A DNA stretch of 64,000 nucleotides from Trileptium ribeirensis (GCA_030248225.1 JASANE010030027.1:49257-113256); one strand, 5' to 3'. Counted from the first letter of the stretch, positions 23,403 to 36,900 are shown. Notes: generated by a model from the sequence alone, not told the origin. Numbers and translations: made by a program.

Positions 23403-26400
23403 CTGAAATTTTATTAAATTATTTTAGAGGAAGTGTGCCTAATTCCACCTATATACGCCCTATGGGTCCTAAGTCCGTCATATACACACATTCACATACA
23501 CAAAGCAGACATGCACATACACACATACACATGCACATACCCACATGCACATACACACATGCACATGCACATACCCACATGCACATTTAAGTTTTGGTAT
23601 TACGATGAGAAAAAACGAAGTGCTTTCACTGTCTATTAATGGATCGAAGCAATCGAAATCCAAAACCAACATGATTGTCGACCTTGTTTAAAAACATGTG
23701 TGCCAAAGCCGAAATTGGAACATTGTTCAAAAACTGCACCGCATGCTCAAGGGCCGAAGTACTAGAGGGTGAATAGCCGAGGCCTCGCAGGGTGGTCATC
23801 CTGTCGCCGGCGTTTCGTGAGGAGGGGAGGGGTGCGGCGCCTTCGACGCCTATGAGTTTCGTCCCGGGGTGTCGTTAGGACGCAGTACCTATGCGTTAAA
23901 CAGGTACTATACTTTGGTCTAGGCGGATAAGATGATGGGTGGTGTAATGGGCAATCATCATGGCCAGCCTACACACAATGCTTCGGCATAATAACACGGA
24001 TTGTCACCTAGTGCCAATTGCATGTTTATCATGTGGTTCTCTGTCATTTAAAATATCAGGTAAATTGGAATCGCCCGTTGGGATAAACAGGACCTATAAC
24101 GTACAAACATTCATAATATATTTAAACGCATCATATATTTAGTGTCAATATTTGTACTGAGCACAATGAACGCATACGATGAATTATGCAGAAAAAATCT
24201 AGGACTACTTTTTTAACGAACTGTAATCATGGAGTGTAATTTTGACAACACCGTGCTAAATATTTTTATGTATAGAACTGTTACGCCGCTTCCTCTGAAA
24301 TAACATGTATTCTAATTACGATTAACAGAACATTTACCGGATATTTTACTAAGAAAATAGATGTAAAATATATGTTTCCCACGAATTCTCACCAAAAATT
24401 TCGAAAACGTCATTTTTAATGCCAAGTATGAACCAGAAGTGTAAAAAATATTTGCCCAACAATATTTTTAACACTTGCAATGAGTTTATCTGCCCAGAAA
24501 ACCCCATATAAGACACTAAAAGCAACAAAATTTGCTGGAAATGAAGAAAAACGAACAGTACCCTTGAATTCGCAGTGTTCGATTTCTTAAAAGAAAACGT
24601 GTTTGTCTAAAAATGATTATTTAACAAGCTATGTTGTTTTATTATTTTCATTTATAGTATTTTATGAAAGTTAACTTACCGCAGTCAAACTTTCGTTTAA
24701 CGCCTCATTTCCCAGCCGCTCTAATTCCTCCGTTTTGTATGATAAATTTCGGACGATGACTCGACATTTCGCCAAAGTTTCGTACACCATTGGAACCTTG
24801 GCAATTCCGTCCTTCATTGTCAAGTTATGCAGGCCGTGGCCTTGGCAGCCGTAACTTTTGATGCCGGCGAGCTCACAGGCGGCTTTGACATTAGCCCCGC
24901 AGTCGCGTACAATGACGATTGACTTTGATTGCAGCTCGAACACGCCAATTGTTTTCTTTATCTCCGCCTTAATGTTGCTTGCGGTATGTGCTTGCGGCAT
25001 TGGAGCGTGCCTGAAAGAATCGTAATTCATTTTAAGCAATATTCTGTTTCGCGATATCTTTATAATGGCTGAGATAGCTAACCCTGCGGCTAATACTTAA
25101 ATAAATAAACAAAAAATGACAAGTTTCAGCCCCACGCTTCGTTTGATATCCCCAACGGCTGAAGTTGGGGAAAGATAAAACTCCATCCCAGCTGTGGTTT
25201 AGCCCAAGGCCCGTGTAACATCCATCTACAACTCAGATTAACTAAGAGTTGAACTATAAGTCGATTTGATATTTCGGAATAGGCTATTTTTCCAAACATC
25301 ACAATTGTGACTAATGGGCATCAACGGATCGTACTTTGAGGCAGTAGTGATACGAGACACATAGTCAGCTACAGTATCCAGAGACCCACTGTTAGGCTTC
25401 AAACCACCAATAAGTGTCACACAAAATATAGGAACTGTATTATTGAGAATAATATTAATATGTCTTGGACAGTTGTGGACGTCCGAATATCCTGCGTGGG
25501 TAAACTGAGATTCTGTTTTGCTTCTGTGTGGGAAATCTGGGGCAAACTGACCCGGGGTATAAAGCCAGCAAGACAATCTGCATTTTTGATAATGTGGTCC
25601 AGAAAGGGCTAATAAAACTAACCTTAACGTTAAATTGACCATTTGCATGTTATCGTCCAAGAAATGGTACGTGAAACCAATGTACCGTCTGTGGCCACAC
25701 CCATCTGTCCACGGGTCTAGTGTCATCGCACCGAAAGGGGGTGATTTCTGGAGCTGGTCTTTGATCAGATTGATGGTGGCAGTGTACATGTCGTCAAGGG
25801 CGCCTCGAGAAATTGTAGTCCGATGCGGTAGCTCGGCTTTGCTTTGAACGATACCGCGCTTAACAGCGAAGTCCTAAAGTTATAAAAAACATTAAATAAA
25901 TTATCATGTGATGTCTTTTTTCTATTATCCTCATTTTGTAAAAGTTGAGGTATAAACAGCGTGTAACTAAATATCTGTGTCACTAAACAATAAGATCCCA
26001 ACATCGGTATCACTAAATAATAAGATTTCAACATTGGTATCACTAAACAATAAGATCCCAACATCGGTATCACTAAATAATAAGATTTCAACATTGGTAT
26101 CACTAAATAATAAGATTTCAACATTGGTATCACTAAACAATAAGATCCCAACATCGGTATCACTAAATAATAAGATTTCAACATTGGTATCACTAAATAA
26201 TAAGATTGCAACATTGGTATCACTAAACAATAAGATCCCAACATCGGTATCACTAAACAATAAGATTCCAACATCGACATCATTAAACAATGAGAGTCTT
26301 ATATCCGAGTCACTAAACAATATTACAACGGCAACATCAGTTACACTAGGAAGTACCATAAAACTTACAACAAAGCCTTGAGCGTTCACAGTCGAAAATG

Positions 26401-26836
26401 GCAAATAGTCTCTCGCAAACCACAATGCTAAGTCTCGAGCTAATAGTGATGACGCTTTCGAGGAAGGTTTTTTAGACCGGCGCGCAGTTGTCCCAAAGTA
26501 GGTGTGCAAGTTTCTGGCAGCGTTAGGCTTATTTATTACTTCACGGTCGATATCATGAGCAATTTTTAAATGCGACCACAGGTTGGTCGTTGAAACCGAT
26601 GAGTTGTAGGATTTAATGCCGGCGGTCTGCAATTGTTGCTCTGGGTTAGACTCCTTTGCTAATTTCAAGCATTCAGCACAAAAGATACGGCCGTTATCGC
26701 ATTGAGCTCCCTCAGCCTGTCGAAGTTTTCCAAAATATGCCCATACAGCGCTAACAGACGGTGAAGACGCTGATGAAGTTATTATTGTAACGTCATCAAT
26801 TTTATACAGTTTCCACTCGTTCGGCAAAGCAGCCAT
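22410..26836 (-). CDS. hAT transposase, four exons, 680 residues
   Basis: The product would bind element ends and catalyse cut-and-paste transposition in the nucleus. Exons are 26369-26836, 25623-25873, 24680-25010 and 22410-23402; their phases join without a stop to 680 residues, a usual length for hAT transposases. Exon 1 carries a BED-type zinc finger (FCAECLK then HLKIAH). Exon 2 has TLDPWTDGCGHRRYIGFTYH, the first catalytic Asp region; exon 3 has VRDCGANVKAAC, the second; exon 4 ends with the dimerization region (PSERVFSVAGYVVTSRR). All splice sites are GT-AG. No frame break is visible, so the copy may be young, active or domesticated. Domestication cannot be judged from one copy. Confidence 0.9.
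23478..23590. repeat. CA/CATG microsatellite
   Basis: Mixed ACAC and ATGCAC words (CATACACACATGCACATACC type) lie in intron 3 of the hAT-B transposase. A GC-rich stretch of unknown origin follows at 23760-23900. Confidence 0.9.
24680..25010 (-). CDS. hAT-B transposase exon 3
   Basis: Acceptor TTCTTTCAG precedes 25010; donor GTAAGT follows 24680; 331 bases starting in phase 2 and ending in phase 0. Contains VRDCGANVKAAC and CQGHGLHNL, typical of the hAT core. Confidence 0.85.
25623..25873 (-). CDS. hAT-B transposase exon 2
   Basis: Acceptor ACTTTAG precedes 25873; donor GTTAGT follows 25623; 251 bases ending in phase 2. Contains the first catalytic region (LDPWTDG). Confidence 0.85.
25978..26310. 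repeat. 30-bp minisatellite with two alternating unit types
   Basis: About ten units of 30 bp lie inside intron 1 of the hAT-B transposase. Type A has AAACAATAAGATCCCAACATC; type B has AAATAATAAGATTTCAACATT. The order is A B A B B A B B A A, with the last units decaying. Both strands read open because the period is ten codons; this is not coding. Confidence 0.95.
26369..26836 (-). CDS. hAT-B transposase exon 1 (BED finger)
   Basis: ATG at 26836; 156 codons; ends at donor GTAAGT (26368-26363). The intron that follows carries a 30-bp minisatellite, which keeps an accidental frame open into it. Confidence 0.85.
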
Positions 26837-27924
26837 AGAGATAAAAATATTTCCTCGTTATTTACAATAATTATTTATGGCGTATGCAATCACTGAAAAC
26901 AATTAAATACAAAATTAGGATATGGATATAAAACTTCAGCTTGAATCATAGATGTGCATGTAAAAATCATCTGGTGAACATGTCCGGACATTGTCCGAAT
27001 CGCCGAAAATTGGACATTTCTTCAATATGTCAGGAAATTTCCGGACACTGTCCGGAAATTGTCCGCTTAAAAACGGGGAACCGGATAATTGCATATTACT
27101 GAGTTGAACTAATTGGTGTGATCCATTACGAAAACCTTATTCATAACCCCACACACTATTTTCAACTCGCAAAGGTGCCTGTAACATGTATTATAAACAT
27201 GTTCAATTATACTCTCTTGAGCTACCTATATTTGTTCTTGATAATAGATGATGTCATCGAACTATTTGTATTTACGAAAAATCAAATAACGCGTTTTTAC
27301 CCGCCATGTTTTTTATTCGTAATTTTGCCACTGGCATACATAATTCTAGCGTATTGTTGTTTCAAACGGTAGAGGGAATTGGATGAAATACTTACACACA
27401 AATGCGTCTTAGGAATCGGATTAAATGCAGATATGGGGTTTTTAATGGGCTTAAGAGACCAGAAATAAACGAAAATAGTCATATTTCCAAAACCAATGAA
27501 ATATAACGGTCTTAATGTCCTGGCTCATTTTTAGAACAATTTGAGCTCTATGTAGCTGCTAATGACGCGTTGTACGAGTGGGTATGATATATATTAAGCA
27601 AAAACTCATTTTAAAATGGCCCCGAGATCCGAAATGTTCAAAAACTGTTAAATCTGCATAACATATTGAATACATTGGAGAATAAGCGAACTTCCATTTA
27701 GCTGCATATAACTCGTTATTGCGGTGGTAATCTCTATCGTACGATGTATTTAACAACGTCGCGAGACCTCAAATACACGAAAACGGTAACCAGAATCCAT
27801 CTCTGAACACTCTGTTCAACTTGACAACAATGGATGTCGATTAGGACAGACCCGTGAACTACGGTTAGCATGTAGCTGGCATAGAAATACAGGACGAAAA
27901 CGCAATCAATACACCGCTACTTAC

Positions 27925-27988
27925 TGCGAGATTCGTTCCTAATGATGTCGACCAGATACTGTAACACGGATTCGTCAAATGGACACCC
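27925..27988 (-). CDS. wls: wls exon 10, last exon found
   Basis: Acceptor TTTATTTCAG; donor GTAAGT. Codes for [12 protein letters not shown] and GTNLA. Ends in phase 0. The next exon, expected to start with a membrane segment, was not found in the window. Confidence 0.92.
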
Positions 27989-30900
27989 CTGAAATAAACA
28001 CAGTACAGTATTCTGTAGAAAGCACTTGGTTCTCAATCATTCCTAAAGTCGAAATCAAACAGTGCCTATTAGTGAGACAGTTCATAGTTCATATTTATAT
28101 TGCATATAGTACAACCTTATTGGATGATAACCTGGCCTTTCCACAGAGGGGCCATGATTTTCGACTTTTCAATAGCTAAATTTTGGCTTTCCATTAAGTC
28201 ACCAAACAACTATTTTGAGCTGACACAAAACACGATCGTCTGGACAAGAACGGTTATAGCTAAACTCAATACTACTGCTTTACTAATCACGACAAATTCC
28301 AGAGTACATGAAATGCGGCCAGCAGAAATCAGCGTTTTCGATAGGTTAATAATAAATACGAAACAAAAACAACTATAATTTATACTTTGTAAATGCAACA
28401 AAACGAGATAAAAAGTAATTATAAGACCCACAGTTGACCTGGGAGACCGAGTTTCCACCCAGCAAACCTAGGGAAAATTCTCATGTGATATTAACGGGCT
28501 TCCGCATGTTGGATCTAGAGGCACAGGTTAAAATTTATTCTTGTGGATAGGCCAGAAACTATAAAACCATTTTCGCTATGAGATGACCAAACTATTAATG
28601 CTTTTTCATTCTGAGTTTACCAAACAATGAATATAATTTCAGTTCAAAAAGAAGTGTCCGTGACTCAATTACCAACGTTGCGTTTCCCCAAGGTCAAGTT
28701 CGAGGGTCGGCCCATGACTCGCCCTTCGAGAGCCCCCTAAAATATTAAGTACAAGTACGTCGAAGTTGTCCAAAAACAGACGTGTTTATAACCGTGCGAC
28801 AGGCTTACCGGAGGCTAGATTGTCCTGAGTTTGTCCAGATCCAGATACTACTACAGCGGCTACCCCTCGCAGAAGGTAATGGAAGTTAGGTTATCTTGAA
28901 GTCCAAATAATGATACTATTAACTGTCACGGAAAATAGTAAGGTTTCGACTGTTTTGAAGTTGACCAAAAACTATTGAGGATTTTAGCATTCGTCGAGGG
29001 TAGTTCAGGTTAGGTCGTTTTGTGGCAGTCCAGAAAACAAAACTATTAGCCGTCTGGATGGTAGTATAAGATAGGTTAAATTGTTTTGATGTTGTCCAAA
29101 AATGAGCAGTTATTAGTAGCAACGGAGCAGTGAAAGCAGGGCTTGTTAGGCCACAAGTAGGCCAACACTTGCTTCAATAGCGACTTCTGTTGTGTCACTG
29201 TATTGTCAGTTTAGTGAACTACTCTAAGTGTTTTTCGAAATAACTGTGGTAATCGTGTAATTGTTTGCTAGACAATCCCCTAATATAAAAGGCTCTGTAG
29301 GAGTGTCTTCCATCAAGTTTCCTATAGCTTAATATGTCTTCAGCAGTGATTTCCTCAAAACATTGATTCAGAAGAACACCAGTCGTTTAGCGATAGCAAC
29401 GCTATTCGGTAGATTGTATGACCACAACAAAATGATTACTATAAAACATGACAACTTTATGACATAGTACAAAAAAACTTAAAATGCGTCATATAATACA
29501 TCTGTAACGATACATGTTGTTGTCAATTTACAGCACCGAAAATTGCTCAAACACCAGAATCATAGTATACCAACCTTTGGCAGAGATCAAAGATAAGCAT
29601 ACAAACACACGCAAATATAACGGCGCTCAAACGTTTCCAATAGTGCGAAAAGTCATGCTTGGCTGTGTCATCCTTAAAAAAGACAATATAGCAATATTTC
29701 TACAGTACTGTGTATTATTCGCTACTGATGGGGAAGCTAAGGACGCATCTCTTCCAAAACCAGGCCTGACGTCCTCTATCGTAATTCTGCTACCTGTGTA
29801 ATTTCTAATTCAGTATCTGCTTCTAACCATTTATGTATACGTTCGGTAACCTATTGTTTCGGCTAAATATCTCTATAAATTGTTCTTTTATAACATCGCC
29901 TTACATAACTTTTACAAAATTTTAGCTCAAATTATCAAAATTGATGTTTTAGAGTTAGTTTAAATGTTTGCTTATCCTCCTGAAATTGCATCCAGGAGCC
30001 CAGCCCTGCTGAGACACATCTAGTGATAACTCAGCTATGGTCACGCTAACATCCAGGAGCCCAGCCCTGCTGAGACACATCTAGTGATAACTCAGCTATG
30101 GTCACGCTAATATTGTTTCGAACGTACGGCTCCCTTAACCAAAAACAATCATTTCCTAGTAATAAAAAATGCGCCAAACTTGGCTTAGCGAAAATGTTTC
30201 AATACCAAAAAGAAATGTTTACATTAATAATAATTAGTCTTCGATTGGAAATTCGGATATTGAAGATGTTTGACATATACTAATTACAAATACAGCTGAA
30301 AATTTTTCGAAATCTTAACTTTTCATCCAGCACTCAATGATAAACCAGTCATATATCATATGAAACGTAAAAAAATTTTGATTGATTACGTAGGAGATTC
30401 GCTGTATAAAGTGCGTTGGTAAATTTTATAGTGGCCACACTGACAGTTCCGTTTAAATTAGTCTATAGAAGAAAAATCAAACGTAAGCTTGATCTACTAG
30501 AAAATTTTGAGGCGAATATCCCACACAATATGTAATAGACATTATTACAAATACAGAAATGCGCTTAATCATGGCTATGAAAAACCAAGTACGTTGAAGC
30601 TGACAGAACAATGGAGGATTAACCCTCTCGGATACACAATTAATATTGTAAACTCTACAAAGAAGAACTATTACCAAAATATGTGAAAATACAAAATTCA
30701 ACCATCGAAAGCCTACAAAAATAAGCAAAACTAGAATTACCATCAAATGTTCGCCAGTGAATATTAACCAAAACGATGCAAGAACGGCGTAGAATATTCC
30801 TTGACGTATGTCCGAAAACAATAGTAGAAATGGCATTTTGATCCACAGAGAAAACCATTCAATGGGGACTAAAATTAATATAACAAGATGTATGTCCTTG

Positions 30901-33900
30901 ACGTATGTCCGAAAACAATAGTAGAAATGGCATTTTGATCCACAGAGAAAACCATTCAATGGGGACTAAAATTAATATAACAAGATTTTTAACAATTATT
31001 AAAATAATTTGGGATTTGTCCAAGATATATTTGCAATCACTTGCATATCATTCAAAATTTGATTGCTTCAATATTTTTAACAAATTGTTTTGAAAGTTTG
31101 GCATTTGAAAAGTACACTGCATGACGTGAAAACACTTAGGCGAACTGGATATTTTCAGAAAACTTATTTGAGGAAGAGATTGGCGGAATTGGCTAAATTT
31201 CAGTATTTGTGACACGGCTAAGTGTCTTCATAATTTTGTAAACGTATCTGCAGGTATTCGAATCATTTAGCTAATAAGAGTTGAATACTGACCTATTTTT
31301 GACCAAGATAAACTCAAATTTCGTTTCTTTGGTTTGAAGCTTTATCACGGCTAACTCTGATAACATTTAAAATAATGAACAGAGTAGGACATACAAAGAA
31401 TTGCTTTATTTCAAAATAAAACTTTACTTTCGTTTACAATAAAAGCAATAAGGTATACAAATGTTCTAATAATGTTTTGAACGCTCATACAACGAACAGT
31501 TCGACTGATGTTGTTAAAATTTTAAGTCTGTATTTGTATATGGGTATGCACATTAACAGAATTTGTAGTATCTCAGTATAATAAAGTGCAAAATGCATTT
31601 TATAGCACAAACCGTATAAAATTTGTAAATATCGTTTGTAACTTTAAAAGGCTGGACGGATTTGATGTAAATTTTAGCACAGCGCCGCCTAACCTTAGGA
31701 GGTAGTAGTATAGTATAAATAGGGCTTTCCATGAGCACACACAATGAGAAAAATTATATACAGATCCAAAATTATGACAATTTCGGTGTTACTGCTTAAT
31801 ATTTTGCAAATGGCTAGGGCTGCAATTAGTCTTGGGGAACGGCTGCCCTTGATTTGAAACACACAGATGGGCGGTCCGTATAATTTTTGACCGGCCAACG
31901 GCTATCCACGGTCGTGGCTCAACGACTAGCTGATGGCTCAAGGGCCAGCCAATGAAAAATGTACGGCTAAATGTCAAGAAGCTTCTTTTACTAGAATACG
32001 AATTTACTTTTCGTAAACGCTTCTTCAGGATTTGTTCTAAAATTTTGCTTCATTTCAATTTATGAAGTTTTGCATAGCACACTGGAGTTGGGCGTTGGTT
32101 ATTGGCAATTACACCAAAAAGTTTCTGCAATGTGGTTTAGTTCAATTGCTATAAGGCAGTCATCGCATAGACCACAGCTGCACACCAACGGTATTGCCGA
32201 AAGTTAACGGCCATCTCGAAACACTATCTGTGATGAAACAAAGTTTTCAGCTTCGGTAAAGTACGTCCGAGAAGCAAACATAGTATTGGTCTCTCCATAG
32301 GACCTAAATTTTACCTGGGGGTGTTATAAATCGCGAGATTTATTAACCGTTTCAAACTGGTGAAACGGCGCTCACTTCCCTCATGCAATACATTTTGTAA
32401 TCTGACTAAATCTGCTTATATCCTGTAGCCTACGTGGTCCTAGGGGTGTTTAGAACCACCGTAGATTACAATACTCCAATGTTTTACTAGCTTATTCCTA
32501 GGGCCTTAATGTGTCACCACTTATATCGAATATAGTTACGCACACTATAACAAATTATAACTTCTATACACATTAAACAAATAAACGGCTGAACCGTACT
32601 CACCCTGATCGCACAGCTTCTGAGGCCCGCACCTAACTGCGCAACCGTTTAAATACCCAAGCTATAAGTTTTACTCCCAATTTTCTCCTAGTTGATTTCT
32701 CTAAGTGATCGAAATTACATAGTAAGTTTTCCAAGTTTTTCTCTGGTTCCACTCCCCTAAAATTCTCTCTTAAACCTAAGTGAATTTTAGTCGTTAGAGA
32801 ATAAGTTTTTATGAAATTCTCCGAATTCCTAAGTATAAACAAAATTTAAGATTTTATTCGAAAATCCAGCAGATACACATACACATATCCGCTAATGTGG
32901 GCCTAATGCTTAAGGCACCCAACCGTTACACTCAAATTCGATATATTCCCAACTTATGGCCTAGACTCACATAAAACTCTCTTGTTTCTGTTGCTCCCTT
33001 GCGAACTCTCTCGAAATTAGCTAAGTCTTAAAATTTCTCTCGCACCTGTACAAAAGTTCCAACACAATACGAAATACATCAAGCGCGCATAGAAATGTAA
33101 ACACACGACAAATGATACTGCATACATACACTACGTTCCAACATACAACAAATTCATAAACTATGTGTGACAAACATACACTTCGTATAGAAATAAACAT
33201 ATACATATACAATACATATACTTTTGTATACAATATTTCATAACAACAATGTAGACTGTAAACACACAATAAATGTATTGCACATATGGTAAACAAACAA
33301 ACAATACATAAGGGAAGGAAATTAGGCCATGCTAAGTGGAGTGTTTGGGGTTTGCGACCTAATACGTCCCCCCGGTTTCACATGAGGGAATCTGTTTCCC
33401 AAGACAATACATCGATACATTACCCCCTCCGCCACACAAAAATTTGTCCCCAAATTTTCCTTACATTTCACGTAAAAACGGTACAACATTGCTCGGCATG
33501 ACACAGTATTACATCAACAACTGTTCTATTCATACACCACATCTGATATTTTTGTGTTTTAATCCCATTCAATGTCTTATCACGGATAGAATATTTTATC
33601 TTCAGTCATCGAACACATCAGAGTCTGGCAAGATAATATGATTCAACCATATAGTTTAATAGTCACCGTTTCGAATATGCCACCCCGATATACCAAGGCA
33701 CACCATAACCACGTAAATCAAAAGCTTCCGCACGTAATGTTCTACCACCACCAATCATAGCACACAGTCATTGAAGCAGCATCCAAAATATCAAAAATTT
33801 CACTTTAGAAATAGCGTTATTGACTGCGACAAATTTGCACACATAACCACTCGTTCATTTCCGTAAACAATGTCACTCCGAGTGTCCCTACGATTGACAT

Positions 33901-36900
33901 TGAATGACAAACAACTCTGTTCGTTCGGATTGACACATGATGAAGGGTTCGAGGTGCAGAATTTTATAGACACTATAAAGCATTTAAAAGTCAATAGAGC
34001 TTGCGGTTACTCCTAATCTCGTACTCTGGCATTCTATTTTCTGGCATAGTAATCAAATACACTTTATGAATACGCACATTTTTACAGATTTCAAACATAC
34101 AAACGTATATATGTTTCCCAATTTTTTTAATCTTAGTTACCTATTTTAATGATGTTTCGTTTATACGCAGATAACAAAAAGGTTAACAACAAAGCTTTTT
34201 AAACGTTAGTGCGTCCAGTGATTTAGTTCTGTCCTTACAGTATTAAGATAACATGTAGAATAAAGTACTTCGTAATACATGCGAACAATATTATGATTTT
34301 AGGAATTTTAGAAGGTTATTGTTTTGACGTTAATAACTACAATACATCTTTTGAAACTCATTATATTATATCACACCACATTTGCTAGCATAATTGTGAA
34401 ATCTTAGCACCGCTGAACAAAAAAATCACCTACTATTTGCATGGAAAATTTAACACATACTTTATAAAATAATACACGGGAATAAACAATTTTGCTATGA
34501 TTCCTACATATTTAATAACACGTCACCAATGGGAAAGTAGCACATGGAATTAGATTTTCAGATCATTTTATACGTGACCAAAACACTGTTCAACGTGCAG
34601 AGTTCGGTTTCTACTAACATTATCGTTACGTTTTCGATTGACCGTTATAACTCATCACTCAGTTTTATGCCCTTTTACGACTTTATGGTTGAACCTTTTC
34701 CAAGTATCAGCATTGCGATATAGTACAGCTTCGACGGTATGGACACACAAACAACGTAGTATAACTCAATGATCACTGCTATAAATAATGCTCTTGCTTA
34801 GCGTTATATATTACATTATATAAATAGAAGCATATGTCTATACATACATATATTAAATTAGCTTTTCCAAGCTACCTATACCTGGAGAGTGGAAGCCTCT
34901 CCTAACCACTGGGGGAGGTCGAAATACCTAGGTGGGGACTGGGTGTGTAAAATTGATGAAAAGTTAATTGCAAATAATTGTTCCAATTAATTGAATAACC
35001 AACAAATAAACTGCTGATTTACCAATAATTTTTTACAGCATTAGGGGTCTCTGAGAGGTTCTAATTATCTGGGCAGTTCGAATTACGCTTCGAATTACTC
35101 CTATTTGGGTAAGACATTATGTGCTTTCATATATACAAGTATATATGTATATACGTAGCCGCATATATCCATAAACATGTACTAGGTCATTATGGAAATA
35201 CATTTTATACATATGAAAATAATACCGCTGCTACATTGATGTTTTGTTCAAAATTTTGCTGCATTTTATTGAAGCAGCTGTGCGTGTAGAAACGTTTTAC
35301 ATATTTGTTCAGTAGAAAAATATACCAATGTGCTGCGCTGCAAACAACATTTTTTAATTGTTTAGACACAACATCCAAGCAACAATTTAAGGAATAAGCA
35401 CTTACATATGCTGCATAAATATTTTGGATGAGCCGAGATCACGCAGGGACATAAAATCCCCTGCGTGATCACTTCAAACATATGTCGAGGTACACAGGGA
35501 CATTGCACCCCCTGTGTGTCTATCTTGTATGCATTCAAACGGCACACAGGGACATTATACCCCCTATGTGTCAATTTTTTTATAATTTAACGGCGCATAC
35601 GAGACTTAAAACCCTCGTATGTCGTCATGGCATTAGAGGAGCGACAACAGGCAAGACTCACGGGGACATAAATTCTCCGTGAGTCACCCTAGGGTACCCA
35701 GGATCGCGAGAAGCAGGACCATTGGGTTTCTAATCTAAGAATAGGTCAAAAATCTCGCAACTTCCTTGAGTTGAGATTTTTCTTTTTTGAGCTAGAAAAT
35801 TTTACACGTAGCGCAAAGGCACGTAACACTGAAAATGCACACACAAATGTGATTTGACATAATTAAAAATCGTAGGTTCAGGGCGAGACTCCTTTTTTAC
35901 CCTTTTTTACACGGGATCTTACCTTGAAAAACATATCTATGCGCGAAAAACCAAGTCGGGATGGATGGCCGTCAAGAGTACGGAGCCCACCCGCAAAACA
36001 TATCATTGTACTAAAACCACATATTGAGAAGCGCTCACGAGACTATTCAGGCTTGAGTTTCCTATCCCCATTTTTATTATTTTTTCCCCTTGAGCACAGG
36101 ATGTATTGCATACACGCGGCTAGATGGCCACTAAACCGGAGCCTAGCAGAAGACAGACGGTAAATATGTAAAAGAACACATATTTAAAAGACATGCTAGC
36201 AGAACATTGAGCATGAGTTTTCTCCGAGTGAGTGGTTCAACACGAGCACAAAACCAATTTAGGGATGACCAACCGACCCCGTTGCTCAATCCCCGCCTTG
36301 GTTGAAACTGCCTATCAGGGACGCCGTCGACAGTGCATCCTCACTGTTGTGTGACCTCAGGTACACGGCTGATTTTCATTACCTGGCTAGAGCAGGGGAC
36401 ATGAAAGGTTTTCCGTGAGCAACTTGAGCTTAAAACCGAGAAAGCCCCCTGTCTGTTTATACCAATAAGGACTAGTACACACATCCAATTGTGAAACACT
36501 AAAGATTTTTTATAAAGCAAAAACTTTGCAACTTATCAACTTAAAACTAAATTGTAATATTGGATGTGTGGATTAGCTCCTTCCTCTAAGTTCAAAAATC
36601 CCTTTTTATATTTTGGGGAACATTTATTTTTAAAATTTTACAGCTTCTTTAAGCACCTAGTTTTTTACTATCAGCAAGGTACCAAAGTTTTAAGCTATTT
36701 TTGCTAAGTTATACTACATATGATAAATTGTTTGATCGCGATAGCTGTAAATCTTACTTGTTAACACGTAACGACTTACGTAAAATTTCTCGTATTGGCC
36801 TTGAGGTAAATTTTTTTGGAACACATTGTTCCGTATATTGACTATAGACCTGCTTTAAAAATTCTACTTAATATGAATTACAATTCTAGATCTATTTTAA

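Larger units (their letters stand above)
22280..27090 (-). mobile_element. hAT transposon B with intact spliced transposase
   Basis: A ZBED-type hAT transposase gene lies between two subterminal regions rich in GTCCG words. The motif TTTCCGGACAG-WGTCCG occurs at both sides in opposite orientation (about 22282-22305 and 27045-27065). I could not fix the exact terminal inverted repeats or the 8-bp target duplication, so the limits are approximate. It lies downstream of the last wls exon found, on the same strand, so it is probably inside the next wls intron. Confidence 0.75.

Noticed and set aside
27297..27540. Minus-strand open stretch ending at a good donor (GTAAGTATT), considered as wls exon 11
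   Set aside because: It is not hydrophobic in the expected way, does not match the family, and lacks an in-phase acceptor.
30895..30986. Upstream copy of exon 8 as an extra functional exon
   Set aside because: Reading through it shifts the frame to a stop, and it has no donor of its own.
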